The notes below the pieces were generated by a model. The model had not been told where the DNA came from and searched no databases. It saw only the letters and a program-made list of their open reading frames with translations. Positions 1 to 12,675 of a stretch of DNA of 64,000 nt are shown here, piece after piece. The position numbers were made by a program, and so were the translations under genes. Every line of letters starts with the position of its first letter. Position 1 is the first letter of the stretch. This DNA is from Gymnothorax reevesii (taxonomy: Eukaryota > Chordata > Actinopteri > Anguilliformes > Muraenidae), in NCBI GenBank assembly GCA_029721435.1, contig CM056573.1, positions 95,430,947-95,494,946 on the forward strand, written 5' to 3'.

Positions 1-276
1 CTTCATTATGATCGACGTAAGGGCAACAGGACGATAATCATTTAAAACGCGTGGTTTTGACACCTTAGGAACTGGTATTATAAGTGAGGATTTCCAGACC
101 TTGGGAATGTAGTGTGTGTCCAGGGACATTTGAAAAAGCTGTGCAAAAATAGGGCATAGTTGTTCACTACACTCCTTCAGAACCCTTCCCCTTACACGAT
201 CAGGGCCAGCTGCTTTTTTGGGGTCAATTTTATTAAAAATTCTATGCACCTCATCAGCAGTTACCCTGATTGAGTC
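1..276 (-). mobile_element. LINE reverse-transcriptase fragment (CR1/L2/Rex1-like)
   Basis: Read on the minus strand, one uninterrupted frame runs off the window start. It contains KKAAGPD (RT entry motif), an IPKVWKSSLIIPVPK stretch and NDYRPVALTSIIMK. This matches the N-terminal fingers of jockey-superfamily non-LTR reverse transcriptases that are abundant in fish. No catalytic YXDD is present because that part lies outside the window. The fragment stops abruptly near 276 and is joined to unrelated repeat DNA, so it is a truncated copy. The clade assignment is from recalled motif similarity. Confidence 0.8.
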
Positions 277-295
277 CAGGCGCCGCCCACAATTA

Positions 296-780
296 ATGCC
301 AGCTGGCCAAAGAATCCAATGGTGGGCAAAACGATATCGTCCCGGACGAGAGAAACAAAGAAAGCTTGCCAGCCTCTAAAAGCCATGATAGCCGCTTTTA
401 GAACTGTCAAGCTCGAAAACAAATCTGTGGTGTGTCATGAGAATGTAGTTTTGCAAACTAAACCCGATAACTCACTCAATAAACTTTGACTACCAAGACT
501 TTCAGTGGCGTAGCCAGAACTGAAAATTGGTGGTGGTATCCAGAGCATCCCTTTACAACAATTGTGACTTGCTCTCAATCATTTTCCTTTATTAACAGGT
601 TTTCTGGTTATAATAATAATCCACTGGCAATCAAAGTCACGGCTTCTCTCGCCATGCAATCTTTCGGCAACTATATAATTGGCTAAATTCAGAACATAAA
701 AAGAATTCACTCAAAAATAAGCCTATGCTTTATGAAAGACAAACTGCTCTGAAACCTCACATTAGGCGATTTAACTTGCG
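296..780. repeat. Dispersed repeat shared with 59617-59900
   Basis: The segment opening AAAGAATCCAATGGTGGGC and continuing through a CCCGGACGAGAGAAA block recurs in diverged form at 59617. Both copies start right where another retroelement fragment stops (LINE here, gypsy copy C there). Later blocks (TCTCAATCATTTTCC, AATAATCCA) also match between copies. No coding capacity or class signature was recognised. Confidence 0.5.
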
Positions 781-815
781 CTTCATTAAATTAAACATTG
801 AACTATGAGCACACG

Positions 816-823
816 CTATGAAG
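816..823. other. 8-bp target duplication, left copy (hAT fold-back element)
   Basis: CTATGAAG lies immediately before the element and TTATGAAG (2367-2374) immediately after it, matching at 7 of 8 positions. An 8-bp duplication is typical of hAT (and P) transposition. Confidence 0.65.
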
Positions 824-2366
824 AAGGGCTGGGACGATTCTGAATCGATTTTTAGGCGTAGTACCCCTACCTGCTGCCATGGGGCGAACATCCGAGCTTT
901 CCCTTTTCCTTTATTAAACCTGACGCAGGTTGAAAGAAAGTGCCAAACATCAAAGGGCATGTGAAATGCTTCCGGAAAAAAACTTCACTGACATCAGTTT
1001 TTTTCGGCGACATGATGCTCGGAGCCAAATAAAGGACTACAGAGTCTCCTATTAACCAATTAGGCTACTCTAAGAAAAGTAAGCTGTTCCGGTTTACTTG
1101 CTTGATTTGCAATCAAATGGTGGATGCGTTTACTCTCGAAGTTGAATGAGTCGAGCTGTTTTTGAAGGCAGCCTGTTTGATTGCTGCATTTTGAAATTTG
1201 AATGGCCATAGAACAGCACTACTAGAACATGATTGCCAGCCTCGCATTTTGTGCGACTGTGATAATTTATATCTCACATTCACGTTTCATCTGCTTTACA
1301 GAATGTTTTCCACCTAGAGTATTTTTTAGATGCTTGAAATCCAGGGCGATCTGAAAAAAAAAAATTTTTTTTTTTATTTTATCATTATGGATCTCTTAAA
1401 AATACTACAATGAGAGATGAAATGCATAGTTAGGATATGGTGATGTTGAACGAGGATTTTTTTTAATGTGTGATAAGACCACTTGCCGTCATGGGGTCGT
1501 GTGTAATTTCTTGAAACAGACACACCTGAAGAGGCACGCTTTAAAATTCCGTCGGGAAGAAGCCTGAGTTTAGATTTTGCTAATTGCAGGCGCTCCGCCC
1601 TTCCTGAAATCTGCTCCTGTGTACTTGTCCTAAATAACAATCAAGCAATTTCAGTAGCCTATAACGATTAAGATGTGATGGCGAAAAGCAGACAAACCTG
1701 GGCTATGGTGTTAGAGTGAAAGAATGCCAATAATTTGAATAATTAAAAAAAATCTTCCTCTGAACTGCATCTCTCAGCATTTTAGGACATTATTAAAGAT
1801 TAATTTAAAATAGATTTGTTATAAGATCGCCCTGGATTTTAAGCGGCTGAAAAAATACACAAGGTGGAAAACATTCTGTAAAGCAGATGAAACGTGAATG
1901 TGAGATATAAATTATCACAGTCGCACAAAATGCGTGGCAATGGAAATCGTGTTCATGCTGTGCTGTTCTATGGCCATTTAAATTTCAAAATGCCGCAATC
2001 AAACATGCTGTCTTAATAAACAGCTCTACTCATTCAACTTCGAGAGTAAACAAATCCACCATTTGGTTGCTAATCAAACTAAGTAAACTGGCACAGGTTA
2101 CTTTTCTCCGAGTAGCCTAATTGGTTAACAGGAGGTGATTCTGTAGTCCTTTATGTGGCTCCATGCAGCATGTGGCCAAAAAATACTGATGTCAGAGTCA
2201 AGTTTTTTTCCAGAAGCATTTCACATGCCCTTTGATGTTTGATGCTTTTGTTCAACCTGCGTCCGGTTTAATAAAGGAAGAGGGAAAGCTCGGATGTTCG
2301 CCCCATGGCAGCAGGTAGTGGTACTACGCCTTAAAAAAGAATCGATTTAGAATCTTCCCAGCCCTA
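824..2366. mobile_element. Non-autonomous fold-back hAT-like element
   Basis: A 1.54 kb element made of two long imperfect inverted arms, about 824-1353 and 1826-2366, around a loop of about 470 bp. The ends are AAGGGCTGGG and CCCAGCCCTA, a hAT-style terminus seen again at 20422. The arms share blocks such as CATGGGGCGAACATCCGAGC, CAAAGGGCATGTGAAATGC and AGATATAAATTATCACAGTC. No transposase reading frame is present, so it would need help from an autonomous relative. The arms differ at many positions, so the copy is old. Confidence 0.7.
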
Positions 2367-2467
2367 TTATGAAGTCAAGCTCATTCATGGAAGAATTTAT
2401 GAAGTTCCTAGCATCAGAATGAGGATCCCAGGAATATGCTCACATTATCAAGGACAGACATATTTAC

Positions 2468-3240
2468 TTGTCATACCTGGGGATGTGTTTCCACTTCTTT
2501 GTCAGTAGCAGCGGGCAAGTCATAAAGGAAGAGGTAGATGGACTCAAAGAAAACAATCACAAAGAAGCTGACACCCTCATTTGTGCACATATCAAATCAA
2601 TCGACTCCCAAGAAAACGTCAAAAACATTGCCATCAGAGGATCTGACATAGACATAGCTGTAATTCTCCTTTACCACTCTTGGCATATCACTGCCACTTT
2701 ATGGATGGACGTAGGAACATCAGGAAAGAATAATCAGATTTGTCAATATCACTGAAATAGGTAATGCCAATATCCAATGCTTTACCAGGGTTTCATGCGT
2801 TCACTGGTTCAGATTACATTTCATTGTTCCATAGAAAAAGGAAAGTCCGACCATATGCACAGCGTCTGAAGGACATTAAAGCTCAGAGGGCATTTTCTGA
2901 GATGGCCAAAGGAAAATGCACAACTACGTATCAAGAAGCTTTCAAGTCATTCACAACTGGGCTGTATGGAGCTTGGGGAAACACAGCTTCTTCAATGAAT
3001 GAGTACGGCAACCGGGTGTTTCGAAAAGTCATATGGGCCTAAAGAAGATGTAAAAATCGGCTGGAGAAACTGAAGGGCATTGATGGAAGCATGATTCCTC
3101 CTAGCAAGTCAGAACTGATTCAACATATCAGTAGATTGTCATTCATGGCAAGGATGTGAGGGAATGCAGACAAGTTGGAATTAGCGCAGCATCCAACTCC
3201 AGAAGATGGATGGAATTTGAAAAAATGGACGTTACTAAAT
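2468..3240 (+). pseudogene. PIN-like (FEN1/XPG-type) hypothetical protein fragment
   Basis: Three conserved acidic blocks appear in order: NHKEADTLICAH (about 2548-2590), GSDIDIAVILL (about 2641-2673) and LPGFHAFTGSDYISLF (about 2780-2830). They are followed by a short helical tail and PPSKSELIQHISRLSF near 3100. The block order and acidic residues recall FEN1/XPG-type PIN nucleases (EAE, D-x-D, GSD). I also remember similar EADT...HAFTG-D hypothetical proteins in high copy in cnidarian and fish genomes. The frame changes between about 2725 and 2765, and a stop follows at about 3042, so the copy is broken. The nuclease role is inference from motifs. Confidence 0.5.
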
Positions 3241-3659
3241 AATTTGGTTTGAAGGTCCAGAATTGCTAGACAGTTTTGTGACTGTGCGTTCAGGAACCAC
3301 ACGCCCGAGAGGGAAATCCAAGAAACGTATGCCTTTAATGAGATCCGGGTCAATGCCAAAAAACACAATACGAATTCCAAAAACAGAGTTGACTGGACAG
3401 GCAAGGGTCAGAACCAGAAAAACAGATGAGCAAAGGTACATAGACGGTAGGCAAAACGTCGTAGTCAACGAACAAAGCAGAGGGTCATACACAGGGCATC
3501 CAAACACAGGAATTGTGGTCATACAAAAAATTGGTTGAAATCCAAAAAGACAAAACAATACAAGAAGGGCTATGGCAAGAATTGAAGTCGGACAAATCAG
3601 TCGAAGGAAAACAATACTCAATGGCATACAAGGCGCTCTGCACAAAGAAATATTGATCA

Positions 3660-4350
3660 ACGTTTTGACAAAGTGAGAGCTGCAGTGAGGACTCTCAAAT
3701 AGATGGGAGGGAAGTCACATGCTACGCAGGGAACTGGTGAGCTGGATCAGACTAATTACAATGGGAGGAACACATGAGGGAAACCCCAACCACAAAAACT
3801 AGCGAAAGCCAAGACACGGACGGGAATCACACAAACAGCCAATGACATTTAAACAGCTCCGGTCAAGGAGTTATAAGCGCACAGATAATGAGTGCAGGAA
3901 AGTAATTAAGCACATGTGAGAGATCTCACAGAAACGCAGGGGGAGACAGGTAAAGCTGAGCAAGAGGCAGAGACTAGAACAAGGCGATTGCAAAGAGGAA
4001 ATTAGCACTAATTAGTAGCGGTGCAACTTTCCAGATTTAACTAGAGTGCTCGTGAGTAAGTTAGTAATCTATATACATGGAATAGTTGTATTAGTAGACT
4101 ATGATACAAAATACAAAGGTTAGTTTTGTTAGTGATCAGAACAGTAAGGCGAAGGAAGTAAACATTTAAATCATTTAAATCACCTGAAGTCAGTGGGCAC
4201 GCAGACAGGGAAGACGGACTGAACCAACTAGATCACAAGACAGGGGAGACAAGTGCAATAGAACTGAAGAATGAACTGAACTAAAAGCCTGAGCAATACA
4301 ATAACCAAAAAGAATAAATAAAAGACAAAACCCATTCTTTGTCACGGCTC
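3660..4350 (-). repeat. Gypsy-type LTR fragment, minus orientation
   Basis: Read on the minus strand, this interval aligns in blocks with the solo LTR at 11459-12670: GTTTACTTCCTTCGCCTTAC, CAGGTGATTTAA, AACTCCTTGAcCGGAGC, CCGTGTcTTGGCTTT and a TTGTAATTA block. The order of blocks is conserved, so it is a relative of that LTR. Neither end shows a clear TG/CA boundary or target duplication, so it is a fragment. Confidence 0.6.
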
Positions 4351-4782
4351 CGCCTGCCGGATGCCATAAGGCTACTGGCAAAGCATTAAAATGAGAACTG
4401 GACTCAAGTGCAGGGTTAGATCTGGTTACGATATTTTAATATTAGTTTACAACACTATTGTTCACACATACAGAAAAAGATTGTTAGTTAGTTACACATT
4501 TTGCGAATTCGGAAAATACATTGGTCCAACAATACATCAGCATGACTGCAGCAAGATTAAGCACACACTGAGTATGAAGACTTGTCTTAAAAAGCACACA
4601 GTGAAGATTAGCAACAGTTGCAAGTTATCATTGAACAAGTGGTGCCAGGCACAACAAACCCCGCCCCTTGCACATGTTTCATCTATTTGTACGAAATTCA
4701 ATATGGATCTATTCTGGGTCAGTGGCAATCCCTATACCGAATTTGGGGTGATTGTACCCATTAGTTTTGCCGCTAGTGTTAA

Positions 4783-4860
4783 CAAACAAACAAACAAACA
4801 CAGAAACTAATGCACAAACAAATGCACAAACACAGAAACAAACCAAACCAAAAACAACAC
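4783..4860. repeat. (AAAC)n-like simple repeat
   Basis: AACAAACAAACAAACAAAC-type units decay into ACAAATGCACAAACACAGAAAC variants and end in CCAAACCAAAAACAACACC. This is low-complexity sequence only. Confidence 0.8.
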
Positions 4861-4994
4861 CCCTTGCCCTTGCCCTTTGGGTGGGGCGGGGCTATAATTA
4901 TATATAAAGAGAGCATTAAGTCCAGGGCTTAACAGCCCCTGGGCTGAGGTGCTTCACACTCTTAAGTTATATATTCAGACTAAATCTATTAACA

Positions 4995-5263
4995 ACAGAG
5001 AAACTTAGTGAAGCGATAGCGGATATTAATAGCGGCACAGTTCCAGGTGATGATGGACCGCCAAAGGAGTTTCATAAAATGTTTAGAAAACAACTTATTA
5101 AAACACTTCTTGATATGTACAGAGAATCTTTTACGAAAGGAACCCTCCCCCACTCATGAAGATTGGCTTTAATAACCCTCACATGAAAACTAAACAAGCC
5201 TCCAACTGAAAGCTCGTCTTACCGACCAGTTAGTTTGATGGGATGCAACACCAAAATTTATAA
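4995..5263 (+). mobile_element. L1-clade LINE reverse-transcriptase fragment
   Basis: One frame reads EKLSEAIADINSGTVPGDDG, then KEFHKMF, LLDMYRESFTKGTLP, RLALITLT and SYRPVSLMGCNTKIYN. These are the classic L1 RT landmarks (S-G-x-x-PG-x-DG, Y-ES-x-x-x-G-LP, SYRPISLL). The frame is continuous but interrupted by two TGA stops. The fragment covers only the N-terminal RT region. Confidence 0.8.
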
Positions 5264-6537
5264 CGCACACCTGTCAATTCTCACACATTCGGTGTGAGTT
5301 AAAGTGGTATATTTTCATTCCTCTGCTGTAGTCAGCAATTATTCAATCAATGCGTATGTAAGAGATTCTCGCGCGGAATTTAAGTCCTTGTGCAAAGGAG
5401 GAGTTGGAAGCAATGGAATTGCATAAAGAGAAAGACATTTCAAATGATCTTATTTCATTTAAACGGTCATGAAACACATGCATTGCTTCTAATCCCTGAA
5501 TAAAGAAAGGCATGTACAGTCCAGAGTTGTAAAACCAGTATGCATTATAAATGAAAACTGGCCACATCTGATAATGTTGAGAATTATCGGAGTTTCTTTA
5601 ATGGTAATTTAAATGAATGAGTGAAAACAGGTTGTTTTTTTTTTGCTTGCACAAATGTGTATATAAAACTATTTGTACTGTGCACTGTGCTTAATTTTAT
5701 GCAGAGAACAAATCAGTGCAGTTATGTGCGTATGTATATGTGACCTGTCACGCAAAAAGGTACTATCCAGCCTAATAATGGATTTTGTGATTTTTATTTT
5801 AATTGACTTGCTATCAGTGATACAGAAGTGCAGAAGTGAGCTAATTTCACCAACAGCTGCTTCTTTCGATCTGAAATGAATTTGAATCTGACCTTATAAC
5901 TTTGCTTCTCTATTTAAGCGAATATCTCAAAAACTACTTCCTGGAGGATAGTATCCTTTTCGATGAACGTATGTACCAACGCACGTATGTAGTATTTGAG
6001 GAATGCATGTCCACTGATGCTAAAAATGCAGTAAGAGGAGTGCACAAATTTAATTAACGAGGGGACAACACGTTTTAGGAGAGAACAGTTCTTGTGACTC
6101 TACAACTCCTTCACACAAGACAGACTTTATCGTCTCCGAGAACTGCTTGGCTCTCAGTCAGACAGTGTCTTAAACAGGAAGCCCACCTCAAAATCCATAA
6201 GAAATATTTGCAATGAACCACAGTAACAGTGTGTTTCATTTATCATGTTCGTGTTTCACACTTTTCTCAATCGCATTTTTATTTCTCTATCACATCTTTA
6301 GGTTTTCCTGTAATTCCAAACACTTTGAGTCTGTTTTTTGAGTCTGTTTACAATGTTAAATCTTTGCTGTGCAGAAGGGTTGTATGAAATGCACCCACTG
6401 ACAAAATTATGGAGAGCAAGATTTTGAAACTAATCATTATATATCAGACTTGTCATAAGTTGAATTGCTCAACTAATATCACTCAGACTTTCATTCATTT
6501 ACACAACTCAGTCACCAAAATATTGTGACCTGCTGAC
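5264..6537. other. Unassigned intergenic DNA
   Basis: AT-rich sequence with only short chance reading frames. I saw no domain, inverted repeat or target duplication. Confidence 0.5.
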
Positions 6538-6912
6538 TTATTACCTCCGCCCCAACTTCGTTGGTGGCGGTAATATGTTTTCCCCCCTGTTTGTTTGTCT
6601 GTCTGTCTTTCTGTTTGTGAACAACATAACTCAAGAAGTAATGCATGGTTTTCTCAGAAATATTGTGGGTGCATTGCTGTTACATCAAGAACGGAGCCTA
6701 TTGATTTTTACCGCGATCAGTGTAACAAAAGGGACTTTAAGCAACGGCAGATTTTGAGAAGGCTACGGCACCCGGAAACACATCTGCGCTCCGCTGATCG
6801 AGACTTATGCCGTGTGCCAGCGTTGCCTTGCCGTAGCAGGCTGATCTACTACGGGGGAAGAGCCAATCTCACGTTGGCACTCTATGAGTGCCTCTTGTTA
6901 AAACAATGCAAT
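6538..6912 (+). repeat. Dispersed CCTCCGCC...GGCGG repeat
   Basis: Begins TTATTACCTCCGCCCCAAC, then GGTGGCGGTAATATG, a TGTTTGTCTGTCTGTC tract and a core AACATAACTCAAGAAGTAATG. Related copies occur at 32700-32995 (minus) and 61789-62009 (plus). The family is widespread in fish and marine invertebrates as far as I recall. I cannot place it in a transposon class. Confidence 0.6.
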
Positions 6913-9900
6913 TCAAGGTAAGGTTCCTGGAAAGAATGCAGCAGATGCTTCAAGTGTGACTCAAACCTACAAGTCAAGAATGCAATACATTCAGCCATAA
7001 TTACTGCACTTGCTGTCTGTAATTGTTTTGAATTCATACTATACACTCAGGTCTGCAGGTGAACACACTCAAGTTGTAAAGGGGTTTTTCTTCACCCAGG
7101 GAAAGAATCATTCAGTCATTCATCACAGTTGTCAGCTGTGGTTACCAGGCCATATGATGCCTGTGTGCTTGTAAGTGCATTCTTTGTTTGAAACAGTATA
7201 CTAAATAGTTGATTTGGCAGCAGCACACCTAATGTTTTTGCTATTTTGCTGAAGGGTTTGTTTTGATGGCTAATGGCAGCTTGCTTCATCAGCGGTGGCA
7301 GCTCTTTGGAATTTATTTTGAGAGTTAGCAGCAACAAATCTAGTAATGAAACAGAAAGTTTCTCATAACTTGATGAAAAAATGTAAACCAAATAATGCTA
7401 GCATTACACACACCTGACCATAGAGCAGCAGGTCCTCTTGAAAAGGGGAACCACTATTAAAAAGCGCTGTACATCCTTCACCTTTCAACCACACTGAATA
7501 TAAATTCCATCAAATTAATGTTGACAATCAGCATTTACAGATAAAAGTCATTTATTAAATTCAGCTCCAATATGAGGTGGTTTACAGCTAATTTTTAAAA
7601 AAAATATTTTTTGGTTTGACTGTAAGGGAATGCTTAATATGTCCACTTTAATAATCCATTTTTGGGATATCACTATAGAAAAGAGCATGTCCTTTAACAT
7701 GTCATCACACCCTACATATAGTGTAGTAGTGCAGTAATGGCATGGTTATCTTAAACGGTATAATTCTTATATAATGCCTGACCACACATTACAGTGGCAA
7801 ATGCCTATCTCTATCTCTATCATGTATCTGTCAGTCCATGCCTCCATTACAAATTGAGCAGAAAATCCAAAGCAGTCCCAATCCTTCACAGCACAAAAAA
7901 GGCCAAATATGCAAATCAAGCTATCAATAATTTTCATTTTCAAACTCTTCTGCCAGACTAATACCACAAACAGATTTTGGGGTTGGTCTTAAATCTTAAC
8001 CAGTTTCTGAAACTGAAATTTGGTTAAGCAATGACCCAGGCTATTTCACAATCAGATCAATACAACAGCCACCACGAGCATCCCTATGTTATAGCCTTCT
8101 CAAGGACATATTCTTTTCTATACTGTTTTAAGAGATGCAGTCACTGGCAGACTATCAGATCAATCACTTACATGGGTGATTGCTTTCAGGCAATATACAT
8201 GTTCTAAGAAACTTATTTAGCCCCCTGCAGACTGTAGATGAAGTTACATTGACTTAAACTGAAGAAATGCTGTACCTATAAAGACTGCCTTCAAATATTA
8301 TTATTAATGATGCTCTCTGCCAAATGGGAGAGATGTTCTCGCAGTCACAATGCCATAAAAATCACTCTTTATTCAGACAGAAATGTGCAGCAAGCCAATT
8401 CACTTCTATCTTTTGTTGCTCTCTATCACTTAGAATGTAAGGTCACTCGTTGAAAGAATTTTAAATTAAGGACATTTTCATCTTCCCAGCTATGAAAATC
8501 CTAATTCTTGTGCGCTTTGCAAGTCTAATATGCATACGAACGACTGCGCCGTACAATTTAGGAAACTTAGTGGGGGCACCTCTGACTTTCATATAACGCC
8601 ATACCTATGTGCATGTTGTTTTCAAGAAATTTTGGCATGTGGGCTGTTGATGAGAAATGGTTGTATCACTCCGAGGTAAAACAATAAATCGCAGATAGGA
8701 ATCTAAGTCTAAACCCTGGAAAATGTAGTATCTCATTAAATACAATTTTAATGATAACGAGACCTGAAATTCTGAGGAAAAAAAATACCACCTTTGTGCA
8801 TTTAACTTTCCAACAACTGAACCCCAAGTATCTATTAACTATTCAGCTGATATTCAAAGCGCATTGGTATGACCACATTGAGTGGTAGAACAAGCCCTAT
8901 ATGGTTCTTCACAATCAACTTTTAAATTAGCCCAAGTTAGAGATGTTTATTAACCAACTGTGGCATAATGACATCTTCGCCGCATGCTTTCAGTAAAACA
9001 AACGCGAACGCTTTTGAGCTTTACAGCCACTTTCAGAAACAGAATTTAAAAGTTTTATATCGTTAAAGCCAAATATTCATGGCTTTTGGAATATTACAGA
9101 ATGTTGTACATTATAACTTCGATTGAAGCGATAGGCTCACCTATTATTTCCGGAGGCTGCGATTGCTGTTTGTCTGGATGTCATCCAAACGTTATTTTCA
9201 AAAACAGAAAGGAAAAATAAAAACGCCTCGTATGGTGTTCTTTTGTAAGTGTCCAGGTTTCTAAAAAATAAAAAAGACAGTAAGATTCCTTCGAAGGTGT
9301 TTTTCATACAGTTATTCTCAGATGCAATATATTGTCAGAGCCTGGGAAACGCGAGTCATTCATTCTTCTGGTGATCTGATGTTTCAAAATTGTTCATATT
9401 TTTTGAACGATTTGTCAAATCTTGATCGACATTCATGATGGTACTGACATTTCCCGTGAGACTTATCCCAGCTGTCTTCGATGCCGTAAATCCTATTACT
9501 ATTTGATCAATAGCCTACTCCCGTATGAACTGACCGGACCTCAGCCTGCCACACGAAAATGATGAGAGACGCGTTTTGAAGACTTTATCTCACAGAAGTA
9601 GGAAAATGAGACGCTTGACATACGTCAGTGTTTTCAACTCGCCGTCATTTTAATGGACGCCTACCTTAAATCAAGTCTGTTGCAAAAGAGCATGCCAAAT
9701 GCTGATGTTCAAGCGCCGTATAAAACCTCACGTGATTTACAAACAAAAAGCGTGCAGTTTACTACATTATCCCTCCTATACTTCGTCTTCAGCCAAGAAC
9801 TTGAACAACGGATTTATGAAAAAATATGTTTTAATTCATCTTGATATCAATTCGGCAAGGAAAAAACCACACTCGCATTCAGCATTAGGTTACAAGTTTC

Positions 9901-11453
9901 CTGTGCGCGCGTATCACTGTCACTGTTCTCTGGTGTTCGCTCATAAGTCTTATCGTCCTTAATGCGATGATCGCCGCTCAATCTTTTGCTCTCTAGTGGT
10001 GTAGACGGTTGAATTAGTGGTATACTGCGACTGACCCAAGAGCCATCCTCATAAAACGGTCAGTTTGTTCTAATTTCCGCAAAAAGGAACACCGACACCA
10101 AAACATGTTAATCTGTTTCATATGCCCATTCTCAGCAAGTTCTTTCCATTTACAAAATCATGTCATGGGAAAATGAACTTATCCAATAATTCTCTCACCT
10201 TTAAAAGTAGACCATACATCATGAGTTACTAACATGCTATAATACTTTCAGAACCACACATACTTTACGTGGACATAAAACACAATGCGGAATAATTAAA
10301 GTTATGCAAAATTACCATGTTAATGCATAGACCATAAGCATTTTACACATTTTTTTTCCTGTACATTTTATCACAAGCATAAAATAACGAGTTAATACCA
10401 CTCAATTGTGAATTTCTTTTGTACCACAAATACTGATTAGCTGCGATGTTTATTGATTACTTTTTGGTCTGAATATTCTGATATGAAAAATATTTTTTCT
10501 TACTAAGCCAATATTTAATCTGGAATATTATTTTGATTAAGCGAATGGTCAAATGTGTACTTTACACAGCAAATGTCAGGTTTTGTTATAAATAACGCCA
10601 AGAGAGGGCCATCAAGTTCCTCTCAAGTATTTTTGTGTTTGGATATAGGCTACAGTCACTACAGAATTTGTCTGAGGTCCATGTTTGCCTCAGTTCTTTC
10701 ATTACTGATGCTGACTGGTGAATCACAATTAAGGTCTATACAGGGGGTCAATTATGATGAGAATTGAAACTTTCCCTATCCTAATAAAAGTTTGTCATAA
10801 GAAACTTGATGATTTTAGGATTCAAAATCTGAAATTGTTTTGCACAAGACTACCTAGGTGAAATTTGACGCAATTTCAAAGTTTTTAATGGTAGAGGGGA
10901 TACGTACACTACAGTCAACGCCGTCGTATAGGGGGGAAAGATGATGACAACTATAAGGGCCCACAGTCCATTAGGACCCACAGTAGCCACCAAGACAATT
11001 ATTCTGCAAAGATTTACCCAATATTCATACTAATCCATCGGAGTTTAAGCAAAGCCAATAAGGCATGCAATATTGATGAAATATATTTCAGTAACCCCCT
11101 TCTTAAAAAATGGTTCGATCCATGCTTCATAGTTGTATTGGAAAATTGTTGGTGTGTTTTTTGCTGGCGAGGTACCAAACAAAGGCAGCAAATAGGGAGC
11201 ACCGCCCTTGTGAATATGATGTCCAAAAACAAAAAAACAAAAAAAAAACACAAATCTAGACACCAGAAAAGAATAAAGAGAGGACAGCAGGAGCAAAGCA
11301 GGGGTCCAGAACATGACAAAATTCTTCTAAAAGAAAGGTGAGAGTATTTAAGTAGCTTGCTATGTCAGTTGTTCTGGCTGGCTATTCAGCTGCTAACATT
11401 ATGTTAATGTAACATAAGGTCAGCTGAGTAAAAAATCGCCTGACAAGAATGAC
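6913..11453. other. Unassigned intergenic DNA
   Basis: About 4.5 kb of AT-rich sequence with no recognisable protein, RNA gene or transposon terminus. The longest reading frames are about 100 codons, low-complexity and unsupported. Confidence 0.5.
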
Positions 11454-11458
11454 ATTAC

Positions 11459-12670
11459 TGTTATGATTCTGCTCTGTTTACCATGTTCTATCTGATCTCC
11501 GCATTGCCTGACCTTGCCTTGTATTGTGTATTGTGATTTGGTTGCTTGATCTGTTCATGTATTGTCTAGTTAAGTTTTTCCATGTTTTGTATTTTGCCAT
11601 ATTCCATTCCTGCAGTTTCATTCCAGTCCATCTTTTGCTTTCTACCATGCATTGCACTTTGTCTCCCCCTGTCTGATCTCTTGTCTTGTCATTGCTCACA
11701 GCCCCGGTATTGCGTGCCACTGTTCAGGTGATTTAATGGTTTCTGGATTTCAACTATTCCTTCCAATCTTGTTTACTTCCTTCGCCTTACTTTTCTATTT
11801 TACTAACCAATACTAACAGTTTATTGTTTTCGCTAGTGTTACTAACACAAACTAACATTGTATATAATACTAACCTACTAACAAGCACTAAGGATTGTAT
11901 AGCTGCACTTACCAATTGATTAACAAGCTCTCAGCACTTGCCCTGTTCTATTCTCCGCCTCTTGTCTCTCCCTAATCTTCTCTGCTGTGTTTCTGTGGAT
12001 TCTCCACACCTGCTCACGCTGTCCTTTCTCTCATTATCTATGTACGTTAGAACTCCTTGATCGGAGCCGCATGTATGTCTATAGGATTGTCTCGTGATCC
12101 CTGTCCGTGTTTTGGCTTTTGCCTATTTCATGTGATTAGGTTTTCCCTCTTGTTCCCGCCTTTGTAATTAATCTCATTTCCTGCACCGGTATTCTGTATA
12201 TTATATGTCTCTTCACAGAACTTTCTTATCAGAACTTTGTTTACCTGTGCTGCTTTCGTATTCGCCTTGTACTCATAGTGTTACTCTTCTGACTGGACCG
12301 TCTGACTTACGATTTTTGGCTCTGCATTTTGGATTATTGTTGCATCTGTGTTTACGAACCCTTTTTTGCCCGACTACGATTTTTGTGATTGCTGCCCTAT
12401 TAACGGTTTGGATTTCGCCCACTAGTTTTTGGTCTTTGCTTCTCGGACATACCTGTGCCTGTGTACCGAACCTATTTTTGCCTGACCACGAGTACTGTGC
12501 TTGCTGCCCTGGTTTTCGACTCTGATTTTGCCCTCCTGGATTGTGACTTTTGGATTGTGGACTCTGTACCTTTGCCTTCGGCCCTGCGGGGGGTTACCCC
12601 CCTCGCTCAATAAAATCTCTTTACCTGCAATCCTGTGTTCTCGCGACTGGTTCCTGAACGATACCTCACA
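11459..12670 (+). repeat. Solo LTR (gypsy-type), 1212 bp
   Basis: Starts TGTTATGATTCTG and ends GATACCTCACA, flanked by a perfect 5-bp duplication ATTAC (11454-11458 and 12671-12675). An AATAAA signal sits near 12610 just before a CTGCAATCCTGTGTTCTCG block, as expected for an R/U5 region. No internal domain adjoins it, so it probably arose by LTR-LTR recombination. It is homologous in blocks to 3660-4350. Confidence 0.8.
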
Positions 12671-12675
12671 ATTAC

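Noticed and set aside
757..960. Short minus-strand frame within the left part of the fold-back element
   Set aside because: It lies in an inverted arm and its mirror is broken in the other arm; no domain.
3235..3660. 141-codon minus-strand frame, hydrophobic
   Set aside because: Opposite strand of decayed repeat sequence; composition reflects the complement of a basic stretch, with no recognisable protein.
4391..4810. 139-codon plus-strand frame
   Set aside because: Ends in translated (AAAC)n repeat and has no family resemblance.
11014..11341. Overlapping frames on both strands near 11.1-11.3 kb
   Set aside because: Driven by a lysine/phenylalanine-type low-complexity A-rich tract; no conserved motif.
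12205..12525. 106-codon frame in the solo LTR
   Set aside because: LTR interior with pyrimidine-rich composition; related LTR at 3660-4350 does not preserve it.
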